Source: Candidatus Parcubacteria bacterium (GTDB lineage Bacteria; Patescibacteriota; Minisyncoccia; Phycocordibacterales; Phycocordibacteraceae). Taken from it: a stretch of 10,187 bases of DNA. Numbering within the stretch: the stretch's first letter is position 1; every line of letters starts with the position of its first letter. The position numbers and the translations under genes were made by a program. Under the pieces are notes generated by a model. That model was not told where the DNA came from. It did no database searches and saw only the letters and a program-made list of their open reading frames with translations. The stretch is from contig DAICZX010000041.1 in the NCBI GenBank assembly GCA_027310925.1, forward strand, positions 1-10,187, written 5' to 3'. Shown here one piece after another: positions 1 to 6,184 of this stretch.

Positions 1-176
1 GCTACCACCTTCCCTGCAGTTGCGGCGATGCTCGTTCCAAGTGCGCCATTCACCAGACCGGTACAAGCCAATGCGGCAATTGCCGGTCCAAAGAACCAGA
101 GCATCTCAAAAAGCGCTCTCAGCAAATCCAATATGATTGCCACGACGATAATAGGTATCGCTCTCGGCCATGTCAT
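1..176 (-). CDS. Partial membrane protein downstream of VirB4 (cut by left edge)
   Basis: An open frame starts with ATG at 176, 19 bases after the VirB4 stop, and runs off the left edge, so only the first 58 residues are visible (start MTWPRAIPIIVV). A hydrophobic helix covers roughly residues 7-23 and a second, Ala/Gly-rich one roughly 26-50 (LWFFGPAIAALA). A weak GGAG lies 12 bases upstream of the ATG. The strand, the short gap and the membrane character fit another component of the PrgI/TraC/VirB4 operon, perhaps the polytopic inner-membrane subunit that fills the VirB6/TrbL role. That role is inferred from position only. I do not recognise a specific family, and the remainder lies outside the window. 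Confidence 0.55.
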   Translation of the reverse strand, partial: MTWPRAIPIIVVAIILDLLRALFEMLWFFGPAIAALACTGLVNGALGTSIAATAGKVV

Positions 177-195
177 TGTCTCTGGCGGCTCCGAA

Positions 196-2019
196 TTACT
201 TCTTTTCCGTGACATACCGTTCCTTCTCCTTTTTTATCGCGAGAACTTGCGAAGGATCTGAGGTAATAATTTGATCCTCAGTGTAACTCGCAACAATTTT
301 TATTGCGACATGTTTCAATCCCGCAAAAAAGAGCCCCTCTCCCACCCCAGCTTCAATGAGAAGGTATTTCTCCTCATCAGTGAGATTAAACGTCTTTTGC
401 AAGACATCAATTGTAGTTGGTGATTGCTTCAGCAATAACTGAAGTGAGGAGTTGGTAAGGATTGGTCGTCCATAGGGGCTCTTTAAGAAATCCTCAACGT
501 CTTGCGTGATAGTTGCAACACCAAGATAGTATTTACGTCCGCGTTTAGCGACGGAGTACAGGAATGACGCAGTGTCTTCACTTTTCATCATCCACCATGC
601 CTCATCAATAATGAGTAGTCGTTTTCGCAAATCATGACGCACTTCGTTCCAGATATAGTGCGTGATGATATACATAGCGACAGGCTTGAGTTCATCTTCC
701 ATATCACGTACCGAAAAGACAGTAAATTGCTCCTTAAGATCAATGTTTGTTGGCTGGTTTATGAATCCGGCCCATGAGCCGCGAATATATTTCGAAAGGC
801 GTTCAAGCAAAGACTCACTCCCCTCCATACCGTAGAGTACCTGTTCAAAATCGGAGAGAAGAGGCGGCTCCGCACCCGTGAAGTCGGCATCGCCCGTGAT
901 ATCTTTAAGCGCGTAGGTCTCACTGATGGCGCGGTCGACAAGCGCATCCTCCTCGGGAGAAAGGCCACCAAGCATAATACGGAAAAGCCCAACGAGCGTG
1001 ATGATATTGGAACGCAAAATATCTCTCGGATCCTCATCCTCTTTTACCGGTGGAAGATCAAACGGGTTGATATGGTGTTCGGAAGAGAGCGAGATGTGAA
1101 AAGAGCGTCCACCCGTGGCCTCTGCAAGTTGATCGTATTCTCGCTCAGGATCGATGACAATAACATCGGCGCCGAACATGAGTGATCTCAATATCTCGAG
1201 CTTTGTCGCGTAACTCTTACCAGAGCCAGATTTTGCGAAGACAACTGAATTATAGTTCTCGAGTGAAAAGCGGTCAAAAAGAATGAGTGATGAATTGTGT
1301 CGATTGATACCATAAAGAATGCCACGATCGCTTGTGAGGTCGAAGGAGACAAAAGGGAATATTGAGGAAAGTGGCGAAGAGTTCATTTTTGAATTGACGA
1401 GGAGTTCATCATCACCAAGCGGGAGGCAAGAACGGAACCCCTGCTCCTGTTGGAACAGAGATGGCTTTGTATAGACGAGCTTGGCGTCGAGAATGCCACG
1501 AATATCGCCCTCAGTTTTATCAATCTCCTCTTTAGTATCGCCGTAGAGCGCGAGATAAAGACCAACGTCAAAGAGTTTCTCTTGCGCCTGTTGCAGATTG
1601 TCGCGCAAACTCTCGAGATCCTGATATGCGGTATCTAAAAGCGGATCACGTACAAGCCCTCTCGATTCTCGTTCACTAATCTGACTCTGTACCTCAGCGA
1701 CCTTCTTCTGGAATCCGCGCAGAGCTTGCTCAGTTTCAATCGGATGGATGAACAAAGAAACATCAAGCACCTTGTCGAGATTGATAACAGGCGAGAACCA
1801 ACTATCGGAAAGAAAACGAGGATAAGAGATGGTGTAAAATACACGGACAAATTTCTCTCCGAGCTCAAGTTCTCGCGAACTGATTTTAAGTGCTGTCGGA
1901 GCTATCGTATCGACGAGATCCAAAGAACCTTGCTTATAAATATCTTTCGGAAGAACCGGTAAAATCGCTGATGTCTCCTCCTTTTTATTTGCGCGATTAA
2001 GAAAGTCGAGAAGTGCCAT
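196..2019 (-). CDS. VirB4/TraC-type type IV secretion ATPase
   Basis: This 607-residue protein has the C-terminal ATPase core of the VirB4/TraC/TrbE family, which powers pilus assembly and substrate transfer at the cytoplasmic face of type IV secretion systems. A Walker A loop AKSGSGKS lies at residues 262-269, with Ala in place of the usual first Gly. VIVIDPERE follows at 286-294, the Walker B stretch LLIIDEAWW at 468-476 (D472, E473), and a conserved ATITQDVEDFL segment at 502-512. Residues 95-175 are charged and probably coiled-coil. The chain is shorter than usual VirB4 (about 800 aa) because the N-terminal domain appears to be encoded by the gene just upstream; 211 + 607 residues restores the normal size. 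The ATG at 2019 lies 5 bases after that gene's TAA, with no clear Shine-Dalgarno site, which suggests translational coupling. The ATPase assignment is firm; the type of transport machine is inferred. Confidence 0.93.
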   Translation of the reverse strand: MALLDFLNRANKKEETSAILPVLPKDIYKQGSLDLVDTIAPTALKISSRELELGEKFVRVFYTISYPRFLSDSWFSPVINLDKVLDVSLFIHPIETEQALRGFQKKVAEVQSQISERESRGLVRDPLLDTAYQDLESLRDNLQQAQEKLFDVGLYLALYGDTKEEIDKTEGDIRGILDAKLVYTKPSLFQQEQGFRSCLPLGDDELLVNSKMNSSPLSSIFPFVSFDLTSDRGILYGINRHNSSLILFDRFSLENYNSVVFAKSGSGKSYATKLEILRSLMFGADVIVIDPEREYDQLAEATGGRSFHISLSSEHHINPFDLPPVKEDEDPRDILRSNIITLVGLFRIMLGGLSPEEDALVDRAISETYALKDITGDADFTGAEPPLLSDFEQVLYGMEGSESLLERLSKYIRGSWAGFINQPTNIDLKEQFTVFSVRDMEDELKPVAMYIITHYIWNEVRHDLRKRLLIIDEAWWMMKSEDTASFLYSVAKRGRKYYLGVATITQDVEDFLKSPYGRPILTNSSLQLLLKQSPTTIDVLQKTFNLTDEEKYLLIEAGVGEGLFFAGLKHVAIKIVASYTEDQIITSDPSQVLAIKKEKERYVTEKK

Positions 2020-2024
2020 AATTA

Positions 2025-2660
2025 TTAATTATCAAGGCGAATAGGATTTTCAAGCTCACCCGGATTAAATGAGCGGTATAGTAACTCGATAACCTCTTCG
2101 GTTCCGAGCGGAACTGCTCGAACACCGGTACCAGCGAGTCCACCCGCGACAAGTGTAAGTCGTTGCTCAAGTTGCAAACGGTCTTCTTCAAAAGAAGTTT
2201 CAGTAGCGGCACTCTTTGTAGCAGCATCCTTGTGTTTCAAGAGGCCGACTGCACTCGCAGTAGTGATATGCGGTGCATAGGGTACGACGACATAGAATGA
2301 CTTCGTCATGATGTTTGCCTGTTCAGTAAAAGAACGAATGAATTCTATATATTCACGCAATTGAATTTTCATAAGTTCCGTTTTCTGTTCAGATTCCTTC
2401 GTCCCAAGAAGAGCGAGGTATGGACGTAAATCCATTCTGCGCGAATTCACAACTATTTGTATAGAGAAGTCGAGCATATTGAGAAAGTTTTGGAAACCAA
2501 CAGTAACCGCGTGCTGCTCATCAGCTGACTTAAGACCAAAGTTAATGGAAGAACATATAAGTATACCGCGATAGCCGCCGTCCTTAAGAACGATAACGCC
2601 ATTACGAATTTCTTTGACCGGAACAAATTTTTGAGTCGCGGTTGGTGGGTGTGTTGCCAT
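2025..2660 (-). CDS. TraC-like protein (separate VirB4 N-terminal domain)
   Basis: A 211-residue soluble protein without Walker motifs. It opens with a beta-rich stretch (KFVPVKEIRNGVIVLKDGGY, residues 11-30, then GILICSSINF), followed by LDFSIQIVVNSRRMDLRPYL (63-82), a charged helix near 88-118 and a strand SFYVVVPYAP at 121-130. This matches the N-terminal domain of VirB4/TraC proteins, which contacts the membrane subunits, here encoded as its own gene. I chose the ATG at 2660, one base after the PrgI stop codon. An ATGATG pair at 2681/2678 inside the end of prgI is an alternative, and the frame is open further up to 2768 but there overlaps prgI heavily. No strong ribosome-binding site precedes any of these, so re-initiation after PrgI is likely. 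Family assignment is by sequence pattern and context. Confidence 0.82.
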   Translation of the reverse strand: MATHPPTATQKFVPVKEIRNGVIVLKDGGYRGILICSSINFGLKSADEQHAVTVGFQNFLNMLDFSIQIVVNSRRMDLRPYLALLGTKESEQKTELMKIQLREYIEFIRSFTEQANIMTKSFYVVVPYAPHITTASAVGLLKHKDAATKSAATETSFEEDRLQLEQRLTLVAGGLAGTGVRAVPLGTEEVIELLYRSFNPGELENPIRLDN

Positions 2661-2661
2661 A

Positions 2662-3105
2662 CTAGAAGCCGTGCCCATCATTTTCTGTGGGCACGTCGAG
2701 TGACCACGCAAGTTCTGAGAGTCTGCCGCGGGTAAGTTTCGGAGTTCGACGAGAGGCATTAAGGGCATCTGTTGCTACTACCCTTGCCGCTGCGGCAGCT
2801 TTCGCGTTCTTTTCAGCTGATCCCATATCCTGATGTTTCCAGAGAAAGAATTTTGAGCGTGTATAATAGTTGAAACCGGCCTCGAGCACGTTAACGAATG
2901 GTTTCCCATTTATCTTATAGAACGCAAGTGCTGCCGCAAGTGCTACTGTGGGTATTGCGAGCAGGACCGCAAAGATGAAAGGCAGGTATGCAAAAATCAC
3001 AATACAGAGCCCGCCTGCCCCTGTGATATAAATAAATTGTTTCAAAGTTAAGGGTCCGACAACCTTATCCTCAACCTCGATGAATTGTGGTACCTGGTAT
3101 TCCAT
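2662..3105 (-). CDS. PrgI family membrane protein
   Basis: A 147-residue protein beginning MEYQVPQFIEVEDKVVGPLTLKQF, typical of the PrgI family: small inner-membrane proteins encoded just before VirB4 in Gram-positive and CPR conjugation-like systems. They are thought to play the VirB3 role of anchoring the ATPase. Two transmembrane helices fill roughly residues 24-42 and 44-63, followed by a YKINGKPF turn and the family-like FFLWK at 86-90. The Ala- and Arg-rich tail (95-147) is hydrophilic and poorly conserved. It is the first gene of the operon: a -10 element sits 7 bases before the ATG, so the mRNA is probably leaderless. The next gene begins one base after its TAG. Family call confident; detailed function inferred from relatives. 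Confidence 0.88.
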   Translation of the reverse strand: MEYQVPQFIEVEDKVVGPLTLKQFIYITGAGGLCIVIFAYLPFIFAVLLAIPTVALAAALAFYKINGKPFVNVLEAGFNYYTRSKFFLWKHQDMGSAEKNAKAAAAARVVATDALNASRRTPKLTRGRLSELAWSLDVPTENDGHGF

Positions 3106-3112
3106 CTATTTT

Positions 3113-3141
3113 AGTATACCAGTCGATACCCACAAGGATAA
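3113..3141 (-). promoter_or_regulatory. Extended -10 promoter for the PrgI-VirB4 operon
   Basis: On the minus strand an extended -10 element reads TGG-TATACT (hexamer 3113-3118, TG at 3120-3121). A weak -35, TTATCC (3136-3141), lies 17 bases upstream. The start codon of prgI begins only 7 bases after the hexamer, so transcription would start at or next to the A of the ATG, giving a leaderless transcript. The pattern is seen directly; promoter activity is inferred. Confidence 0.65.
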
Positions 3142-3181
3142 CTAATTTCCGAACAGAATCATTACGCGAGATTCAGTTATC
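3137..3181. repeat. Nested inverted repeat between zwf and prgI
   Basis: Two inverted repeats are nested: GATAACT (3137-3143) with AGTTATC (3175-3181), and inside them GAATC (3156-3160) with GATTC (3170-3174). The two right arms are adjacent while the left arms are 12 bases apart. The outer left arm overlaps the -35 region of the prgI promoter, so this could be an operator. It could also be a weak transcript-end hairpin for zwf, although no T-run follows. A chance occurrence is not excluded. Confidence 0.35.
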
Positions 3182-3194
3182 ATCACAACCAAGC

Positions 3195-4565
3195 TTAGGG
3201 TGAGAAATTGAATTTATCGCACAAAACTCTCTGCTCAAGTTCAAGCACTTGCTCTGGTGTCGCACCGTGTGGATAGAGTGTCAACGTATCGGGGTGCGAT
3301 TCGAATGCTTTTCGCGTTGCATCGATAATGCGCCATGACTCGAGTACTTCCTCGCTTGAGACAAAGAGCGTATGATCGCCACGTACCGCATCAAGTAACA
3401 CATGTTCGTAGGCGTCAGGGAGTGCGCCAAAGTGGTCCGCATAGGTGAATGCAAGTGGTACACGCTCAATTTTTCGGTCATAACCTGGCCGCTTGGCAAG
3501 GAAACAAAGTTCGATACCCTCGTTCGGTTGGAGTCGGAGTGTGAGGATGTTCGCATCCTGTGTGCCGTTCCGCCGATAGGTAACGACAATCTCTGTTTTC
3601 TTCTGCGCAAGAGCTTTGCCGGTGGTAAGTGTGATAGGTACATCGCGCCAGCGAGGATCGTTTGAAAAAAGTGTAAGCGAAACGAATGTCTCGACCATTG
3701 AGGTCGGATTGTAAACCTCGTCACGATAGCCTATATATTGGCCGCGGTGGACATGATCAGGATCAACCTCAAGCGAATGTAGGAGCGCGTAGCGTGCCTC
3801 GGGAATACGTTGCCATCCGCCTTCTTCTGGTAGGGTCATCAGTGTGAGTGCGGCGAGCTGCAGCAGATGGCTCTGCACGATGTCGCGCAGTGCACCAGTC
3901 TGTTCATAAAAAGCAGCGCGACCTTCAATACCAATTGTCTCGCCCGCGAGAATATCGATGCGTTCGATCGCATCGTGGTTCCATGTCCGTTCAAAAAGTG
4001 GATTGTCGTGCCGGAAGACAACGATATTTTGTACCGTTTCTTTGGCGAGATAGTGATCGATGCGGTAGACCTGCTCAGGCGCAAAAGAGTTTTCGATGTG
4101 CGTAACGAGCTCCTGCGCGCTTTCTCTATCAACACCAAACGGTTTCTCAAGGAGCAATTTTGTGCGCGGAACTTTCGCGAGCCCGGACACATTAAGTTGT
4201 TTGATAATAGGCCACGCAGTCTTCGGCGGAACTGAGAGATACCATAGACGTTGTGGCGTTCCGCCGAGCACGCCTCCAGCGATCTCGCGTAAATACACGT
4301 CGAGACGTGCATAGTCTCGCGCATCGGTAAGCGACATCGAAAAGAGAGCTATTTGCTTGCGGATCTGTTCCGAGTGTATTACTCCCGTAAGAAGAATATC
4401 AAGCGTGACGGCTTGTTGGCGTGTGATGCCGATGATCTTGAATTGTTTTGGAAGAACGCCAGCGACAGCCATCTCGCCAAGGGCGGGCAATAGTTTACGT
4501 TTTGAGAGATCGCCTGTAATTCCGATGATAATGAGGATGGTTGGCGTGTCCACGTTATTCCCCAC
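3195..4565 (-). CDS. zwf: Glucose-6-phosphate 1-dehydrogenase
   Basis: This 456-residue cytosolic enzyme oxidises glucose 6-phosphate to 6-phosphogluconolactone and yields NADPH, the entry step of the oxidative pentose phosphate pathway. The N-terminal dinucleotide fold carries GITGDLSKRK (15-24) and EKPFG (140-144). The active-site segment RIDHYLAKE (168-176) holds D170, H171 and K175, and the second catalytic His is in LRDIVQSHLLQ (H233). The C-terminal part has the family pattern AYEHVLLD...SWRIID (384-415). The active-site signature normally reads DHYLGKE; here Gly is replaced by Ala174. Length is slightly below the usual 480-500. The start is a GTG at 4565, overlapping the upstream gene by 11 bases; a second GTG at 4553, preceded by GGGG six bases upstream, is about equally plausible. 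It is the last gene of an apparent operon with the site-2 protease and DUF3467-like genes. Confidence 0.95.
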   Translation of the reverse strand: MGNNVDTPTILIIIGITGDLSKRKLLPALGEMAVAGVLPKQFKIIGITRQQAVTLDILLTGVIHSEQIRKQIALFSMSLTDARDYARLDVYLREIAGGVLGGTPQRLWYLSVPPKTAWPIIKQLNVSGLAKVPRTKLLLEKPFGVDRESAQELVTHIENSFAPEQVYRIDHYLAKETVQNIVVFRHDNPLFERTWNHDAIERIDILAGETIGIEGRAAFYEQTGALRDIVQSHLLQLAALTLMTLPEEGGWQRIPEARYALLHSLEVDPDHVHRGQYIGYRDEVYNPTSMVETFVSLTLFSNDPRWRDVPITLTTGKALAQKKTEIVVTYRRNGTQDANILTLRLQPNEGIELCFLAKRPGYDRKIERVPLAFTYADHFGALPDAYEHVLLDAVRGDHTLFVSSEEVLESWRIIDATRKAFESHPDTLTLYPHGATPEQVLELEQRVLCDKFNFSP

Positions 4566-4815
4566 TACCCTTTATGTCTTTGGACTGAATCGGGCTTTCA
4601 ATACCTGGTGACCACTTTGCCTGTATTGGGCTAAACTTTTTTTCATATTCTTCTATCTGATGCACAAGACTCTGCACGAGACGTTTCATGTGTGGTGGTG
4701 TGAGCGCATATGCATTTGCTGTATCGCCAACGCTCATAATCATGACAAAATTTTCCTGAGAATGCCCGGCGACAACATTTTCACAGAACTGCTTAGGAAT
4801 TTTATTGAAGTCCAT
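4555..4815 (-). CDS. DUF3467-like small protein
   Basis: An 86-residue soluble protein with the look of DUF3467: a strand-rich start (ENFVMIMSV, residues 21-29), then DTANAYALTPPHMKRLVQSL (31-50) and an amphipathic helix VHQIEEYEKKFSPI. The family has no established biochemical role. I use the ATG at 4815, 7 bases after the protease stop codon. A GTG at 4833 would overlap the protease gene and add six residues. Its end overlaps the GTG start of zwf, so the three genes are probably co-transcribed and translationally coupled. Residues after about 65 are low-complexity and probably flexible. The family call rests on the TPxHxKRL..SL pattern recognised by eye. Confidence 0.68.
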   Translation of the reverse strand: MDFNKIPKQFCENVVAGHSQENFVMIMSVGDTANAYALTPPHMKRLVQSLVHQIEEYEKKFSPIQAKWSPGIESPIQSKDIKGSGE

Positions 4816-4822
4816 ATCCGCA

Positions 4823-5455
4823 CTATATACCACCAGTAAGAAGACTAAAAATCCAGGTGACTAACATGAGGAAAGGTTGAACAAAAATGAAGGAAAAGAC
4901 AAAAAGAAATAGGAAAAGAGAAAGTACACCCATTGTGCGTACCTTCTGCTCGAAATGTCGAAGGCCCGAGGAAATATTCCAGGGAAGCGCGGCGCGGAGT
5001 GCCGTGAAACCATCTAAGGGTGGAAATGGGATGAGATTAAAAAGGCCTAGGAAAAGATTGACAAAAGTAATAGTTGCAGCGAGCGAAAGTGTCGTTGCGT
5101 CGAGCCCAAATGCTGAGCCGAAACGTACGATGATTCCAAAAATAATCGCAAGAAGGATATTCGTTGTACTGCCGGCTACGGCAACGAGTGCCTCACCCCA
5201 GCGATGGTTCTTGAGATTGTATGGATTATAGGGTACAGGTTTCGCCCAGCCGAAAAATATGGTTGAGCCTGTAAATACAAGTAACGCGGGGATGATAACC
5301 GAACCGACCGGGTCAATATGTGGAAGTGGGTTGAGGGTGAGACGACCGGCGAGTCGTGCAGTCGGATCACCGAGCGAATCGGCAGCATAGCCATGTGCCA
5401 CCTCATGCGCAATGATGGAGAGGATAAGAATAACAAACGCGAGAATAGTAGCCAT
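4823..5455 (-). CDS. Site-2 protease family (M50) membrane metalloprotease
   Basis: A 210-residue polytopic protein of the M50 intramembrane zinc protease family, which cleaves membrane-embedded substrates such as anti-sigma factors or remnant signal peptides. HEVAH at residues 17-21 supplies the zinc ligands H17 and H21 and catalytic E18 inside the first helix. FFGWAKPVPYNP (67-78) and LNPLPHIDPVGS (41-52) are typical of the short, PDZ-free subgroup (YwhC/Rip-like). The third ligand lies in NLIPFPPLDG (140-149, D148). A conserved AGPxxN reads AGSTTN here (94-99). About five to six helices are visible, the last near 175-207. The ATG at 5455 has no nearby Shine-Dalgarno site. It heads the operon with the DUF3467-like gene and zwf and is divergent from rpmB. 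The substrate cannot be told from the sequence. Confidence 0.9.
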   Translation of the reverse strand: MATILAFVILILSIIAHEVAHGYAADSLGDPTARLAGRLTLNPLPHIDPVGSVIIPALLVFTGSTIFFGWAKPVPYNPYNLKNHRWGEALVAVAGSTTNILLAIIFGIIVRFGSAFGLDATTLSLAATITFVNLFLGLFNLIPFPPLDGFTALRAALPWNISSGLRHFEQKVRTMGVLSLFLFLFVFSFIFVQPFLMLVTWIFSLLTGGI

Positions 5456-5495
5456 GATTTGCTGGTTTCGTATCCTATGGTATCATATAATGACT
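5456..5495. promoter_or_regulatory. 40-bp divergent promoter region, protease / rpmB
   Basis: Only 40 bases separate the start codons of the two divergent genes. On the plus strand an extended -10, TGG-TATCAT (5478-5486), ends 9 bases before the rpmB ATG, with a possible -35 TTGCTG at 5459-5464. A perfect TATAAT (5486-5491) is also present but is only 4 bases from the ATG, too close to give an mRNA containing that start. On the minus strand TATGAT (5482-5487) could serve the protease gene. The two -10 candidates share the near-palindrome TATGGTATCATA (5476-5487). Activity is inferred. Confidence 0.6.
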
Positions 5496-5738
5496 ATGGC
5501 ACGAATATGCGCAATTACTGGTAAAAGTACGCAAATTGGCGGACGTTATTCTAACCGTACTCGCGCGACCCAATTTAATCCGACAGGCAAGGTGCGCCGC
5601 AGAGCAAACCTTCAGAAGCGCCGCATTTATGTCTCTGAACTCGGGAAAACAGTCATCATTGATGTTTCTGTTAAGGGAATTAAAACGATCAAGAAAAATG
5701 GTGCGTATTCTGTACTCAAAAAAGTTGGGATTATCTAA
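5496..5738 (+). CDS. rpmB: 50S ribosomal protein L28 (bL28)
   Basis: An 80-residue basic protein matching bacterial ribosomal protein bL28, a component of the large subunit. It begins MARICAITGKSTQIGGRYS, the usual start with the conserved C-x-x-TGK element, continues with RRANLQKRRIYVSE (the NL..RR.wv region) and ends VSVKGIKTIKKNGAYSVLKK, matching the VSakGir.i.k.G pattern of the C-terminal half. Length is normal for the family. The ATG at 5496 is chosen because the conserved N-terminus starts there; an ATG at 5490 in the same frame would only add MT. There is no Shine-Dalgarno site, and the -10 element is 9 bases upstream, so the mRNA has little or no leader. A small membrane protein gene follows after 28 bases. 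Confidence 0.93.
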   Translation: MARICAITGKSTQIGGRYSNRTRATQFNPTGKVRRRANLQKRRIYVSELGKTVIIDVSVKGIKTIKKNGAYSVLKKVGII

Positions 5739-5766
5739 CAACCACAACGTTTCTTTACTTGGAATA

Positions 5767-6120
5767 ATGAACCTTCATCCATTACTTCAAACCTGTGTTT
5801 TTTTCGGGATTCCCGTACAACCTCCCTTATCGGTGTTACTCGTACTGAGTATTGCACTAGTCCCATTCGTGATCATTCAACTCCTGTGGGTGAAGAAGGG
5901 TTTTAAAATAATATTAGCACTCTCATATTACCTCGCTGCAAATTATCTTGTAGACGCGCTATTTTTCCTCACGGCCCTCTATAACCCGACTTTTTTTGGC
6001 CCCGCTACCTATAAGTTTGTTCTTGAAATATCTGCCATAAGCTCCTTATTGTATGGCACCCTAGTTGTGATTGCTGCTATTGCTATCACAAAAAATAAAA
6101 CGTATTTTAGTAAGATATAA
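5767..6120 (+). CDS. Small hypothetical membrane protein
   Basis: A 117-residue hydrophobic protein that I do not recognise. Three transmembrane helices are visible: about residues 17-41 (LSVLLVLSIALVPFVIIQLL), 47-70 (IILALSYYLAANYLVDALFF) and 82-108 (VLEISAISSLLYGTLVVIAA), with a short Lys-rich C-terminus. The frame is open further upstream, but there it lies inside rpmB in another reading frame. The ATG at 5767, with a GGA 4 bases before it, is therefore the sensible start. The gap to rpmB is 28 bases with no terminator, so it is probably co-transcribed with rpmB. No catalytic motif is visible. The long helices and stop placement make a real gene likely, but there is no homology support. 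Confidence 0.6.
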   Translation: MNLHPLLQTCVFFGIPVQPPLSVLLVLSIALVPFVIIQLLWVKKGFKIILALSYYLAANYLVDALFFLTALYNPTFFGPATYKFVLEISAISSLLYGTLVVIAAIAITKNKTYFSKI

Positions 6121-6168
6121 CGCTCGCTCACCGTAGATTATTCCAGTTTCTTTTTGATGAAATCTTTA

Positions 6169-6177
6169 TGGTATATT
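6169..6177 (+). promoter_or_regulatory. Extended -10 promoter of superoxide dismutase gene
   Basis: TGG-TATATT (hexamer 6172-6177) lies exactly 7 bases before the ATG at 6185, the same spacing as at prgI. No good -35 is present at 16-18 bases upstream (T-rich only), consistent with an extended -10 promoter. It implies a leaderless transcript. Pattern seen directly; activity inferred. Confidence 0.6.
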
Positions 6178-6184
6178 TTTGTTT

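Noticed and set aside
2019..2027. TraC-like/VirB4 boundary as a frameshift in one gene
   Set aside because: The first gene ends with a proper TAA and the second has an ATG 5 bases later with a plausible N-terminus; separate genes for these two parts fit CPR-like gene sets. Not fully excluded.
2661..2768. Longer TraC-like protein starting at 2768
   Set aside because: It would overlap prgI by over 100 bases, and the extra residues look like an out-of-frame reading of prgI.
3839..4324. Long open frames on both strands inside the zwf gene
   Set aside because: They overlap a strongly supported G6PDH entirely, are rich in Arg/Ser/Cys and show no protein-like hydrophobic or motif pattern.
5536..5766. 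Upstream extension of the small membrane protein into rpmB
   Set aside because: This part is the second reading frame of bL28; the helices begin only after the ATG at 5767.
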